From contig NZ_CP150637.1 of assembly GCF_038500265.1 (NCBI RefSeq), forward strand, positions 583,501 through 647,500: DNA of 64,000 nt. Direction: 5' to 3'. The translations under genes and the position numbers were made by a program. The notes below the pieces were generated by a model that worked only from the letters and a program-made list of their open reading frames with translations, was not told where the DNA came from and did no database searches. The stretch is from Ignatzschineria larvae DSM 13226. GTDB taxonomy: Bacteria; Pseudomonadota; Gammaproteobacteria; Cardiobacteriales; Wohlfahrtiimonadaceae. Position 1 is the stretch's first letter, and each line of letters opens with the position of its first letter. This document shows, one piece after another, positions 47,646 through 56,697 of this stretch.

Positions 47646-48248
47646 TTATTTTTTCGCCTTCAATTTACCTTCTTCGCCTTTGAGTAATCTTTTGATATTG
47701 GCTTTATGACGATAGATTAAGAAGAGATCCATAATGATCACCGCCCAAACCGTTGCGCCCGAAGCATCAAAAAGGTAGAGGAAAATAGGCGCAGAAATAG
47801 CGGCAATAAGTGCTGATAGTGAGGAGATTTTGCTAATCGCAAATACAACAAGCCAAACACCAAAAGCACAGAGTGCTACAAGCGGGCTTAATCCAAGAAT
47901 TGCACCCAATGCTGTTGCCACCCCTTTCCCGCCTTTAAAGGCGAAGAAAACAGGGTAGAGATGCCCCAAAAATGCGGCAACGGCCACGAGAGAAATGGTG
48001 AGTGCCGATTCCCCAAGAAGCCGAACGATCAACACCGGAATCAATCCTTTTAATAGATCTCCAAGTAGCGTGAGTGCTGCCAGTTTTTTACCGCCGATAC
48101 GCATCACATTCGTGGCACCAGGATTGCCAGAACCTTCGGTACGAGGATCAGGAAGCCCTGCTAAACGGCAGAGAATAATGGCAGAGGAGAGCGATCCGAT
48201 TAGATAGCCAAGAATGATAAAGATAATGCCAAAAATTGAAATATCCAT
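47646..48248 (-). CDS. plsY: glycerol-3-phosphate acyltransferase PlsY
   Basis: A 200-aa inner-membrane enzyme that transfers an acyl group from acyl-phosphate to glycerol 3-phosphate, the first step of phospholipid synthesis. The conserved motifs are visible: GSLSSAIILCRLAGLPDPRTEGSGNPGATNV, GHLYPVFFAFKGGKGVATALG, and a later cytoplasmic loop. Five or more hydrophobic helices. ATG 48248 is chosen over an in-frame TTG 12 nt upstream; neither has a strong Shine-Dalgarno. It lies 21 nt after the yoaA stop. Confidence 0.93.
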   Translation of the reverse strand: MDISIFGIIFIILGYLIGSLSSAIILCRLAGLPDPRTEGSGNPGATNVMRIGGKKLAALTLLGDLLKGLIPVLIVRLLGESALTISLVAVAAFLGHLYPVFFAFKGGKGVATALGAILGLSPLVALCAFGVWLVVFAISKISSLSALIAAISAPIFLYLFDASGATVWAVIIMDLFLIYRHKANIKRLLKGEEGKLKAKK

Positions 48249-48268
48249 AATTGATCTCAAGGGTAAAA

Positions 48269-50218
48269 TTATTGCTTAGTGTCGCGTTTATTTTCGATAT
48301 AGTCAAAAAAACGTTGAACTCGTTCCTGTTTTAAAGTCTTGGTCATCGGCGGTAGACTCTCTAAGAAGCGTTTACCATAACGACTTTTTGAAAGTCTTGT
48401 ATCAGCAATGACCAACACACCATAATCATTATGATCGCGAATTAGTCGACCAACGCCTTGTTTTAGGGCGATAATGGCTTTCGGTAGTTGATAGGTATTA
48501 AATGGATCATAACCTTGCTCTTTGATCAGTGCCATTTTAGCTTGTTCGATGGGGTCAGCCGGTGAAGCAAAGGGGAATTTCTCAATGATTACACAAGAGA
48601 GTGCATCGCCCTTCACATCAACGCCTTCCCAGAAGCTCATTGTGCCGAGTAAAATGCCATTCCCCGACTCTTTAAACTTCTCAATAAGTGCCATTTTCGG
48701 CAGATCCCCTTGTACAAAGAGCGGATAATCAACCCGTGATTGTAGTAACATTTTCGCTTCATTCAGTGCCCGATAGCTCGTAAAGAGAATAAAAGCGCGG
48801 CCTTTAGTGGTTTCTAAAATAGGGATAATCGTCTCGATCATCTCCGGTAAGAAACGAGGATCATTTGGAAGCGGTAGATGATCTGGATGGTAGAGGAGAG
48901 AAGTGCGCGGATAATCAAAAGGACTATCTAATTTGAGGCTCTTTTTGCTACTTAATCCTAATGGCCGGGCAAAATAGTTAAAATCATCTTTGACGGCTAA
49001 TGTTGCAGATGTGAAAATCCAACTCGCTTGTAGAAGCCCGCTATTTTTGCGAAATTGTTCTGAAATATCGAGTGGTGTTGAGTGAAAAGTGATGGTATGG
49101 GTAAAGGTTTCAAGCCAATTAATGGCATTGACAGAATGTTCGGTTTTCTCGGCTAATAACAGGATTTTCCAAGTGCTGATGTACTCTTCTAATCTTTCTA
49201 ATAATTTGGCAAAAGATTGCGCTCGGACTTTGAGTGGTTCACAGATATCGTGAAGATGCTTTAGGATATCGTACACTTCTTTGTAGAGATCGGTAATGGC
49301 GCTGTTTTCGGCAAAGTCCGCTAAGGCATAACGTTGATTATAGGCTGGGAGCGCTTTACGCAGCTCTACTAATGCTTTAAAGAGTGTATCAGCAGTCACA
49401 TCGTGTTCACTAAAATCAGAGGCTTCAACGGCGACACTTTTATTTAGATCATCAACCCAATCATGAAGTTGTTTAGTAGAGAGATGGGTGCTAAAGAAGA
49501 GCCCTGCTGTTTCGGCTAATTGGTGCGCTTCATCGATAATGATGATCTCAGCTTCCGGCAGCAATTCCCCAAAGCCTTCTTGTTTGAGGGCTAAATCCGC
49601 GCAGAGAATATGATGATTAATCACAACGAGATCTGCGTCCATCGCTTTTTTCCGCGCTTTAAACACAAAACACTCTTCAAAATCGGGGCATTCGTTATGC
49701 AGACAATTTTCAGTCGTTGAGGTTACTTGTGACCATAAATCGGATTCTGTAATGCCGGAGAGTTGAGTAATATCGCCGATACTATCTTGTTGAGCAAAGC
49801 GTTCAATTCGGAAAAATTGTTCTACTTGCCGTTTATTTTCAAAACGACCTCGAGCTCGCAATGTTTTTGTGCGGTAGAGACAGAGATAATTGCTACGGCC
49901 TTTCAAAAGAGCCGTTGAGATAGGAAATTTAAGCGTTTTAATAAGTAGCGGAATATCTTTTTCAAAAAGCTGATCTTGAAGATGTTTAGTGCCCGTTGAA
50001 ATAATCGTCTTCTGTTTAGAGAGTAGTGCAGGGACAAGATATGCAAAGGTCTTACCTGTTCCGGTGCCGGCTTCCACTATGAGGGTCTCTTTCTCATCGA
50101 TCGCCTCGGCAATGGCAATGGCCATCAAGGTCTGCTCTTCTCGGGGCTGATAACCTTTGATTGCTCGGCTTAAAGGGCCATCTTCCGCGAAAAACTGCAC
50201 TATATTCTCTCTATTCAT
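48269..50218 (-). CDS. yoaA: DinG/YoaA-family ATP-dependent DNA helicase
   Basis: A 649-aa superfamily 2 XPD-like helicase. Walker A is GTGTGKTFAYLVPALL (about 52-67), the DEAH box is in IIIDEAHQLAET, and the C-terminal motif VI is in LKQGVGRLIRD. Four Cys of the iron-sulfur domain are in the region around ENCLHNECPDFEECF (about 167-181). YoaA works with the HolC (chi) subunit in E. coli to repair blocked forks; that partnership is inferred by homology. The downstream gene is plsY. Confidence 0.9.
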   Translation of the reverse strand: MNRENIVQFFAEDGPLSRAIKGYQPREEQTLMAIAIAEAIDEKETLIVEAGTGTGKTFAYLVPALLSKQKTIISTGTKHLQDQLFEKDIPLLIKTLKFPISTALLKGRSNYLCLYRTKTLRARGRFENKRQVEQFFRIERFAQQDSIGDITQLSGITESDLWSQVTSTTENCLHNECPDFEECFVFKARKKAMDADLVVINHHILCADLALKQEGFGELLPEAEIIIIDEAHQLAETAGLFFSTHLSTKQLHDWVDDLNKSVAVEASDFSEHDVTADTLFKALVELRKALPAYNQRYALADFAENSAITDLYKEVYDILKHLHDICEPLKVRAQSFAKLLERLEEYISTWKILLLAEKTEHSVNAINWLETFTHTITFHSTPLDISEQFRKNSGLLQASWIFTSATLAVKDDFNYFARPLGLSSKKSLKLDSPFDYPRTSLLYHPDHLPLPNDPRFLPEMIETIIPILETTKGRAFILFTSYRALNEAKMLLQSRVDYPLFVQGDLPKMALIEKFKESGNGILLGTMSFWEGVDVKGDALSCVIIEKFPFASPADPIEQAKMALIKEQGYDPFNTYQLPKAIIALKQGVGRLIRDHNDYGVLVIADTRLSKSRYGKRFLESLPPMTKTLKQERVQRFFDYIENKRDTKQ

Positions 50219-50477
50219 GCCAATTATCTATATTATTTACTATTGAAATTTGAAATTTGAAATATGGGAAAGGATCTATGTGATCTGCCAATGGAATTAA
50301 ATTGATAAATCTGTGTGCCATTATAGAACGATTTACCGCTTGATTCTAAACAACTCATTTTTATTTACAAAATGGTCTATTCAGAAAAGGTAGATAATGG
50401 AATAGGATTATGGGAAATCTCGCAATATAACGCTGCATATATCATCATTTAGGTGATTAGAATTCAGAATTCTGAGA
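50219..50477. other. intergenic region upstream of yoaA
   Basis: AT-rich sequence that must contain the yoaA promoter on the minus strand. No convincing -35/-10, gene or RNA was identified. It ends at repeat copy E. Confidence 0.35.
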
Positions 50478-50650
50478 TATAGTAAATTTGGTTTAAGAAA
50501 AATGGTTTTTAAACAGCTATTGCGGGATTTAAAAAAACATAAAACTTGACTCACCAACAGTTGCAAGATGCCGGATAGAACGGCTACTTTATTCCTTACA
50601 ATCGATGCGCCGACATTTCAATAAGCTTATTTTGAACCGATCTTACTATA
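50478..50650 (+). repeat. TATAGTAA element, copy E (full length)
   Basis: A 173-bp full copy in the same orientation as copy A. The left end TATAGTAAATTTGGTTTAAG and right end GAACCGATCTTACTATA are intact, though the internal palindrome has one change (CCGACAT). It is the only locus not between convergent genes: both flanking genes run on the minus strand. Confidence 0.88.
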
Positions 50651-50835
50651 GATTGAGTCAAAAGTGTATGGAGCATATAGCGCTAGATAAGAGCGGCTTA
50701 ACCTCGATCAAACAGAAAGTTTTTAGAGGTGGGATCTATCAATATAGAGGAAATGGGTAAAAAGATAAAATTTATACTGTATTATTTTCACGCATCAACT
50801 GAGAGTGTCGATTTTATCGAGCGCAAGAGCAATAT

Positions 50836-50889
50836 AAAAACGCTATCCCAACACTTATCCACAACTTCTGTGGAAAGGTGGGGATAGCG
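50836..50889 (-). terminator. terminator of the M16 peptidase operon
   Basis: CGCTATCCC (50841-50849) pairs with GGGATAGCG (50881-50889). An inner CCACA/TGTGG stem is present and the tail is TTTTTATATT on the minus strand. A perfect DnaA-box sequence TTATCCACA (50855-50863) lies in its arm. Confidence 0.8.
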
Positions 50890-50929
50890 CTTTAAGGTTT
50901 GCTTTTATCAGCAATCAATTGATATAGCG

Positions 50930-52354
50930 CTATTTTGTCTCTATAGCGTCGTCTGTTTTTTGTGCAACATCACCGCCGACAATAATAGTGACCATCTCAT
51001 CGGGGTTGACATGCGCTTTAAAAGCCGCTTGTATCTCTTCCGGTGTGATTGCCGCTACTTTTTCTGGCAAAGTCTCGTAATAATCTAGCGGTAAGCCATA
51101 CGTTGCTAAGTTCAAGATAGAGTTTGCCTGTTTTGCATTACTATCTAGATCAAGCACCAATGAACCTACGAAATTATTCTTCGCGCGTTGTAGCGCATCG
51201 GCTTCAGGGCCATTGGCAATAAAATCACGAATAACCGCTTTTGTCTTATCAATCGCCTCATCTACGCTCTCATTTTTAGTGGAGAAACGAATAGAGTAAG
51301 GGCCAGCAATTGAAAGTGGCATAAAGCTACTATAGATGCCGTAAGTTAAGCCATCTTTCTCTCGAATAGTCGTCATTAACATTGAAGTTAAACCGCTGCC
51401 ACCTAAAAGATGGTTGCCGACAATAAGCGGAAGATAATCAGGATCAAAACGATCAATTCCCGCTTGTCCTAAAATTACTTGTGTCTGAGGACTATCGAAA
51501 TAGCGTTCAACACGGGTGGGCGCTACTTTTTTATTTTTTTCTGCAAGTGCAGTGTGCGCTTCACCTTTCCCAAGAAGTTGACTAACTTGTGCTGCAATAT
51601 TTTTCGCTTCATCTTGGGAAATATCGCCAACAAAAACAATTTTTGCCTGATTCGCATGATAGAACTGATCTCTAAATTGTTTCAGATCTTCTACTTTTAG
51701 CTTTTTCAAAGAGGCTTGAAGCATCTCTGAGGTCACTCCGAGATAACCATTAGGGTAGAGGGTTTGATAGTAGAGCTCTGAAGCAATAGATGCCGGATCA
51801 TCGAGTAAGGCTTTCTCACCATCAATGGCTTGCGTAATTTCACGCTCAAAGATCGCTTCATCAAATTGTGGATGTGCTAATACATCATAAAAGAGCGTTA
51901 AGGACGGCTGAAGATGTATCTCATCAGCTAAAGAACGTAAACTAAAGCGTGTTTGTTGTAAGTTGCTACTGACACCAATGCTGCTCTGTAGTTGATCGAG
52001 CTGAATTAAAAAGGCTTCTTCATCGAGATCCCCGCTGCCTTTTGTCATCATATTTGCGGTCATAGAGGCAAGACCATATTGCTCACCATCGCGAAAGCTA
52101 CCCGCATCGACCGCAACAATCAGATCAACAATAGGAATTTCGGGTGCATAACGATAATAAACATCGGCACCTTCCGCTGTTTTCCAAGTCTCCACCGTAC
52201 GAGTTTTTGTTTCGCTTGGACTTTTGACAGGTGCGGTATTAGCATGTGCTATCCCTAGTAATAACGCAGTGGTTGTCATCAATGTGACGGCGATTTTCTT
52301 AAGATTAAGGCGTTTTGATTGGGCGTATTCGGTGAGTGGGAATAATTTATTCAT
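50930..52354 (-). CDS. M16-family peptidase-like protein, non-catalytic partner
   Basis: A 474-aa exported protein of the pitrilysin/insulinase family. A hydrophobic signal segment (about 21-39, KKIAVTLMTTTALLLGIAHA) follows an unusually long polar N-terminus. The M16 fold is recognisable (VDLIVAVDAGSFRDGEQYGLASMTANMM), but the HxxEH zinc site is missing: the equivalent segment reads LASMTANMM. It should therefore be the inactive partner of the upstream-encoded catalytic protein, as in two-subunit M16B enzymes. Its ATG, with AAGGAG, overlaps the upstream gene by 8 nt. Confidence 0.85.
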   Translation of the reverse strand: MNKLFPLTEYAQSKRLNLKKIAVTLMTTTALLLGIAHANTAPVKSPSETKTRTVETWKTAEGADVYYRYAPEIPIVDLIVAVDAGSFRDGEQYGLASMTANMMTKGSGDLDEEAFLIQLDQLQSSIGVSSNLQQTRFSLRSLADEIHLQPSLTLFYDVLAHPQFDEAIFEREITQAIDGEKALLDDPASIASELYYQTLYPNGYLGVTSEMLQASLKKLKVEDLKQFRDQFYHANQAKIVFVGDISQDEAKNIAAQVSQLLGKGEAHTALAEKNKKVAPTRVERYFDSPQTQVILGQAGIDRFDPDYLPLIVGNHLLGGSGLTSMLMTTIREKDGLTYGIYSSFMPLSIAGPYSIRFSTKNESVDEAIDKTKAVIRDFIANGPEADALQRAKNNFVGSLVLDLDSNAKQANSILNLATYGLPLDYYETLPEKVAAITPEEIQAAFKAHVNPDEMVTIIVGGDVAQKTDDAIETK

Positions 52355-54041
52355 GATCCGCTCCTTTTGTGTCTAGTATGACTTCTGTATTCAATTTTTT
52401 CGCATTAGATTTTTCTGTATTAGATGCCTCTACATTAGATAAATCTGATTTAGAAGTCGCTGTTTCTTTTCTGATTTTGCTCTGATTACTATCGCGCTCA
52501 TCGCTGCTCTTATCGCTAGACTCAGTCGGAGATATAGCAGATTCTGTTGCGGTAAATTCAATCAATGCAGGCTCATTATTGCCCTCTAATAGCGGGGCTT
52601 CTTCGGTGGTCACCGCTTCGCCTTCGATGAGTAGCGTGTTATCGATAGCCTCATCATTATGGGGGTTATTACCATCGGCTCTATTGCTAGGATGCAGTGT
52701 GGCAACGGTTGCAAGGTCATCTTGGAAATATTTTTGTGCAACGGCTTGAATCATTTCCGGCGTCACTTGTTTTAAGAGTTCCACTCTTTTCTCGGCATTT
52801 TGCCAACCTTCACCTGTTGTTTCAGCTTGACCGAGTAACATCGCTTGCGCGTAGACGGAATCTTGTGCGTAGATATTACTCGCTTCATAAAGGCCGATAA
52901 TACGATCAACTTCTGCTTGAGTGACAGGTTCAGTTTGTAGCTTGTGCAGTTCTTGCTTAAATGCGTTCTCTAATGTTTCAAGGGAAACGCCTTCTGCCGG
53001 GACACCGATGAAAGTAAAGGGCGTTGTATAACGAGCCCCATAATTATAGTAATTACCTGCTTGTAGTGCGATTTGTTGATCACGCACTAACGCTTTTTCA
53101 AGACGGGAAGAACGAGTACCATCGAGGGTTAATGAGGTGAGCAGTAACGTCGCCGCTTCCATCTCATCCTCTGTTTCATTGATACTTGGTGTTTTATAAC
53201 CCATAAAGAGCACAGGAAGATTCGCCGGCAAGGCAAGGTCAATCCGTTTTTCACCTGTTTGTGCAACTTCAAAATTCGCAGGTCGGACAATATTATTGCT
53301 GCTTGGGATTTGACCAAAATATTGATTCACCATCTCGATGGTTTTGTTCGGATCAACATCGCCGACAATGACAACGGTGGCATTATTGGGAGCATAAAAT
53401 TGTTGATACCAATTTTGTAAGTCTTCGAGCGACCAACCTTCAATCTCGGGCATCCAGCCAATCACCGGATTACGGTAAGCGCTTGTAGTAAACATTGTGG
53501 CGTTAAATGCTTCATAGAGTTTCGCTTGTGGATTACTATCAGTTCGTTGTCGGCGTTCCTCAGCGACAACAAGACGTTCCGGTGTAAAATCTTCAGCGCG
53601 TAACTCAAGATTCTCCATTCTATCGGCTTCTAGTTTGAGTGCTGTCTCTAATTCCCAAGCCGGTAAACTCTCAAAATAAGCGGTATAGTCGGTGGAAGTA
53701 AAAGCATTATCTCGACCGCCGAGGTTCGCGACAATGGTAGAGTGTTCATTCGGACCTAAAGTATCGGTGCCTTTAAACATCATATGTTCAAGCATATGGG
53801 AGATACCGCCTAAGCCGCGTGGTTCATCTACTGAACCGACTTTATACCAGATCATCGTGGTCACAACAGGCGATCGGTGATCTTCCCGTACCAATACTTT
53901 GAGTCCATTATCTAAAACAGTTTCGTGGGTTTGATCGACGGTTGCAATCTCAGGATATTGCTGCGCAAGTGCCGCAGTTGAAAGTGTTAAAGAGGCTAAC
54001 AGCATTGCTGATAGTTTCTTCAATGAGTGAGATTTGATCAT
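52347..54041 (-). CDS. M16-family zinc metallopeptidase, catalytic subunit
   Basis: A 564-aa exported peptidase. A signal peptide (cleavage near ALA, residue 26) is followed by the inverted zinc motif HMLEH (about 82-86) and the distal Glu in the ALKLEADRMENLEL segment. GGISHMLEHMMFKGT is typical of M16B. The last 110 residues are a Ser/Glu/Lys-rich low-complexity tail (ESAISPTESSDKSSDERDSN and on), not part of the family fold. GGAGGAGAATT precedes the ATG. It forms an operon with the non-catalytic homologue. It probably degrades peptides in the periplasm. Confidence 0.88.
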   Translation of the reverse strand: MIKSHSLKKLSAMLLASLTLSTAALAQQYPEIATVDQTHETVLDNGLKVLVREDHRSPVVTTMIWYKVGSVDEPRGLGGISHMLEHMMFKGTDTLGPNEHSTIVANLGGRDNAFTSTDYTAYFESLPAWELETALKLEADRMENLELRAEDFTPERLVVAEERRQRTDSNPQAKLYEAFNATMFTTSAYRNPVIGWMPEIEGWSLEDLQNWYQQFYAPNNATVVIVGDVDPNKTIEMVNQYFGQIPSSNNIVRPANFEVAQTGEKRIDLALPANLPVLFMGYKTPSINETEDEMEAATLLLTSLTLDGTRSSRLEKALVRDQQIALQAGNYYNYGARYTTPFTFIGVPAEGVSLETLENAFKQELHKLQTEPVTQAEVDRIIGLYEASNIYAQDSVYAQAMLLGQAETTGEGWQNAEKRVELLKQVTPEMIQAVAQKYFQDDLATVATLHPSNRADGNNPHNDEAIDNTLLIEGEAVTTEEAPLLEGNNEPALIEFTATESAISPTESSDKSSDERDSNQSKIRKETATSKSDLSNVEASNTEKSNAKKLNTEVILDTKGADHE

Positions 54042-54095
54042 AATTCTCCTCCTAGATCAGAATAAGGGGTGTACAAAGCCGATATTATGGGGATG

Positions 54096-54821
54096 TTAGG
54101 CATCCACAGTGAGCGTTGTACCGGTAATAAAAGGTTCGGAAGGATCATTCAATTTCCATACTAAATCGATCACTTTACGGAGCTCCTTCGCATCAGGCGC
54201 ACCCTCAGGCATCACGCTCATGCGAAGTGATGAATTGATACAAATGGGATCAATAGCATTAAAAGCAATTTTGCCGGTAGATTCGTTCTCAAGGGCAAAA
54301 AGCTTCATCAACGTGTGTAATCCTGCTTTTGCAACCGCATAACTTCCCCAGTAAGCTTTATCACCAGAAGCGACTTCCGCATGATCGAAGAAGATTACAG
54401 ATGCACGTTCTGATTGATCGAGTAGCGGTAACATTGCATGAGTCAAAAAGTAGGGTGCATGAAGTCCAATTTGTAGACTATGGTGCCACTTTTCAGGGGA
54501 GTTATGAGCAAGCGGCGTGAGATAACCTAGATTAATGGCGCTATGGATAATTCCATCTAATTTGCCAAATTCTAGAGCAATATTTTGTGCAAGATTGTAG
54601 TAATCAAGATCGGTCACTTTGAGAAAGTCCATCTCAATAATTGCCGGCGTTGCGCCACCACGATTGACGATAATATCGTAAATAGGATTTAGCTTAGCTT
54701 CTTTGCGGCCCATTAAAATGATGGTTGCACCTTGCTCTGCAAGACGTAGGGCAGACTCTTTGCCAATAGCACCTGAAGCACCGGTAACTAAAATAACGCG
54801 ACCCGTTAATGGTTTGCTCAT
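54096..54821 (-). CDS. yciK: YciK-like short-chain dehydrogenase
   Basis: A 241-aa Rossmann-fold protein of the SDR superfamily. The nucleotide-binding TGASGAIG is at about 14-21. The YxxxK pair is in WGSYAVAKAGLHTLMKLFA (about 158-176), which resembles YciK. The catalytic Ser expected 13 residues before the Tyr appears to be Ala (VIFFDHAEVASG), so dehydrogenase activity is doubtful. YciK proteins have no firmly known substrate. Orthology is probable, not certain. Confidence 0.7.
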   Translation of the reverse strand: MSKPLTGRVILVTGASGAIGKESALRLAEQGATIILMGRKEAKLNPIYDIIVNRGGATPAIIEMDFLKVTDLDYYNLAQNIALEFGKLDGIIHSAINLGYLTPLAHNSPEKWHHSLQIGLHAPYFLTHAMLPLLDQSERASVIFFDHAEVASGDKAYWGSYAVAKAGLHTLMKLFALENESTGKIAFNAIDPICINSSLRMSVMPEGAPDAKELRKVIDLVWKLNDPSEPFITGTTLTVDA

Positions 54822-55089
54822 ACTTTAAAAATCCTCATGATTAAACTAAATGTGACAGATATCGTAAATCGTATAAAGTCACTATGATATCAAATTACAT
54901 CGCGCTACTTTTAAAACTCTTCAGTATGACTTCGATGTTGTATCAATTATTTCTAATTTAGAGTAATGGGGATGATATACGGATCTATCAAGTGTATGAT
55001 TAGATTCTTTGTAGGCTGAAGAGACTTTTTAGTAGCAGTTTATGCGAATCTGTCGTAACGCTATGAGGTGTTCATTAATCAATGACCAT
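54822..55089. other. intergenic region upstream of the YciK-like gene
   Basis: Contains the promoter region of the SDR gene on the minus strand. No defined promoter, gene or repeat was found. Confidence 0.35.
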
Positions 55090-55112
55090 AAAAAAGGCTG
55101 CCGACGGCAACC
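55090..55112 (-). terminator. ubiG terminator
   Basis: GGCTGCC (55096-55102) pairs with GGCAACC (55106-55112), one G-U pair, followed on the minus strand by a six-U run. Confidence 0.8.
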
Positions 55113-55185
55113 TCTTGTATGAATACTCTATATTGATACTCTATATCGATATAGTTATTATCATTAATAATGAAAATAAGAATAA

Positions 55186-55875
55186 TTATCGTTTTTTGGC
55201 ATAGAGAAGATAATTCATGCTGACATCATCAGTCAGTGCTGCTACCCGATTAAAAGGATTATAGCTCATCCCTTGAATTTTCTTCACTTCAAGACCGGCC
55301 GCATCACACATCTCATAGAGCTCGAGAGGCGTAATAAATTTATTATAATCGTGTGTTCCTTTGGGGACGATTCGTAATACATTTTCGGCTGCAAATACGG
55401 CTAAACTTTTAGCCTTAAAGGTTCGATTAATGGTTGAGAAGAAGATCGCACCACCGGGTTTTAGCATTTGACTGGCAGCATTGATAATAGAATGGGGTGA
55501 GGGGACATGCTCAAGCATCTCAAGACAGGTAATAACGTCAAAAGCCTCCCTATGCGACTCTGCAAACTCTTCGGCAGTCACTACTTGATAGTCAATTTGA
55601 AGAGCTGTTTGGACTGCATGTGCTTTTGCAATCGCAATGGCATTGGGCGCCATATCAATTGCTGTAACATAAGCATGACGCTGGGCTAACCCTTCGGCAA
55701 TAATGCCGCCACCGCAACCAATATCGAGCGCTTTCTGATTATGCAAATCCACATAAGTACTGATAAATTCAAAGCGAGTAGGATTGATATCATGTAGGGT
55801 TTTAAGCGGTCCATCCGTGTTCCACCAATCTTGATCGTTGAATTTTTCGATCTCATCCTGTGCGACATTTTGCAT
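55186..55875 (-). CDS. ubiG: ubiquinone biosynthesis O-methyltransferase UbiG
   Basis: A 229-aa SAM-dependent methyltransferase that performs both O-methylations of ubiquinone synthesis. MQNVAQDEIEKFNDQDWWNTDGPLKTLHDINPTR is the classic UbiG N-terminus. The SAM motif ALDIGCGGGIIAEGLA is at about 50-65. Start 55875 is fixed by CAGGAGAATCAACT; an open frame continues 32 codons upstream without homology. It lies where purF would be in the E. coli accD-folC-dedD-cvpA-purF order. Confidence 0.93.
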   Translation of the reverse strand: MQNVAQDEIEKFNDQDWWNTDGPLKTLHDINPTRFEFISTYVDLHNQKALDIGCGGGIIAEGLAQRHAYVTAIDMAPNAIAIAKAHAVQTALQIDYQVVTAEEFAESHREAFDVITCLEMLEHVPSPHSIINAASQMLKPGGAIFFSTINRTFKAKSLAVFAAENVLRIVPKGTHDYNKFITPLELYEMCDAAGLEVKKIQGMSYNPFNRVAALTDDVSMNYLLYAKKR

Positions 55876-56054
55876 AGTTGATTCTCCTGTCACGCTATAT
55901 CCGTGAACTATATTCGTGAAGATATAATTGTAAATGGGCATTGGTAAATGATGATGCGACTGACATATCACATCCTAATCCCCCTTTAATGCCCCTTTAT
56001 TTCGTTTTATTGAAAGTGCTCTATTATGGCCGTATGAACGCTATCTGTATAGTG

Positions 56055-56657
56055 TTAGAGTACAGATTTTAAAGCTTCAGATCTGAGTGTATCAGAATTT
56101 TGTTCAATTGAGGCTTTAGCCGGTGCAATCACTGAGGTATTGATACTTTCAAGGAAGTTCTCAGGGATAAAGCTGGCAAGTGTATTCGCCCAAGATGAGG
56201 CAATCGGGCTTAATTTCGCTTGTGTCCAATATTCATTATCTTTGAGCGGTGATTCGATAATAAAGAGCGAAATAATCGCAACAATAAACATGCCACGAAG
56301 TAGGCCAAAGAAAGCGCCAAGTAGGCGGTCAGGCCAAGAGATATTGAATTTACGCAGTAAGAATGTGATGAGCAAGTTCAATAACCCTAAAATGATCAAT
56401 AAACCAATGAAGGTAATAGCAAAACTGATGAGCGCGCCGAAGATTGAATCCTCCCCGCTTAGCATGCTCATGCTATTTCCAAAGAGTTTAGGGAGCAACT
56501 CACCGACAGATTCATAATATTTAACAGCGCCGACAAAGGCTAAAATCCAGACAATAAGTGAAAGTGCCTCAGAGATAAAGCCTCTGAAAAAGGCAACGAT
56601 GACAGAGATAGTAATAATAGCTATGATGATAGCATCAATAATTGTTGAAATATCCAC
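56055..56657 (-). CDS. cvpA: CvpA-family inner-membrane protein
   Basis: A 200-aa membrane protein of the colicin V production family with four N-terminal hydrophobic helices. The segment FRGFISEALSLIVWILAFVGA (about 24-44) and GAFFGLLRGMFIVAIISLFI (about 113-132) are typical. The start is GTG 56657 with AGGAG 9 nt upstream. CvpA is needed for colicin V export and envelope homeostasis in E. coli; its molecular role is unknown. It follows the SPOR gene as in E. coli. Confidence 0.9.
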   Translation of the reverse strand: MDISTIIDAIIIAIITISVIVAFFRGFISEALSLIVWILAFVGAVKYYESVGELLPKLFGNSMSMLSGEDSIFGALISFAITFIGLLIILGLLNLLITFLLRKFNISWPDRLLGAFFGLLRGMFIVAIISLFIIESPLKDNEYWTQAKLSPIASSWANTLASFIPENFLESINTSVIAPAKASIEQNSDTLRSEALKSVL

Positions 56658-56697
56658 GATGAAAAGCTCCTAAGCGGTTTTATTATTAATTTAAATA

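Noticed and set aside
50836-50889. Replication origin based on the DnaA boxes
   Set aside because: Only one perfect box and one near-box, no AT-rich unwinding region or dnaA/gidA context, and the sequence is a terminator.
55876-55971. 32-codon N-terminal extension of UbiG
   Set aside because: CAGGAGAA directly before ATG 55875 and the classic UbiG N-terminus start there.
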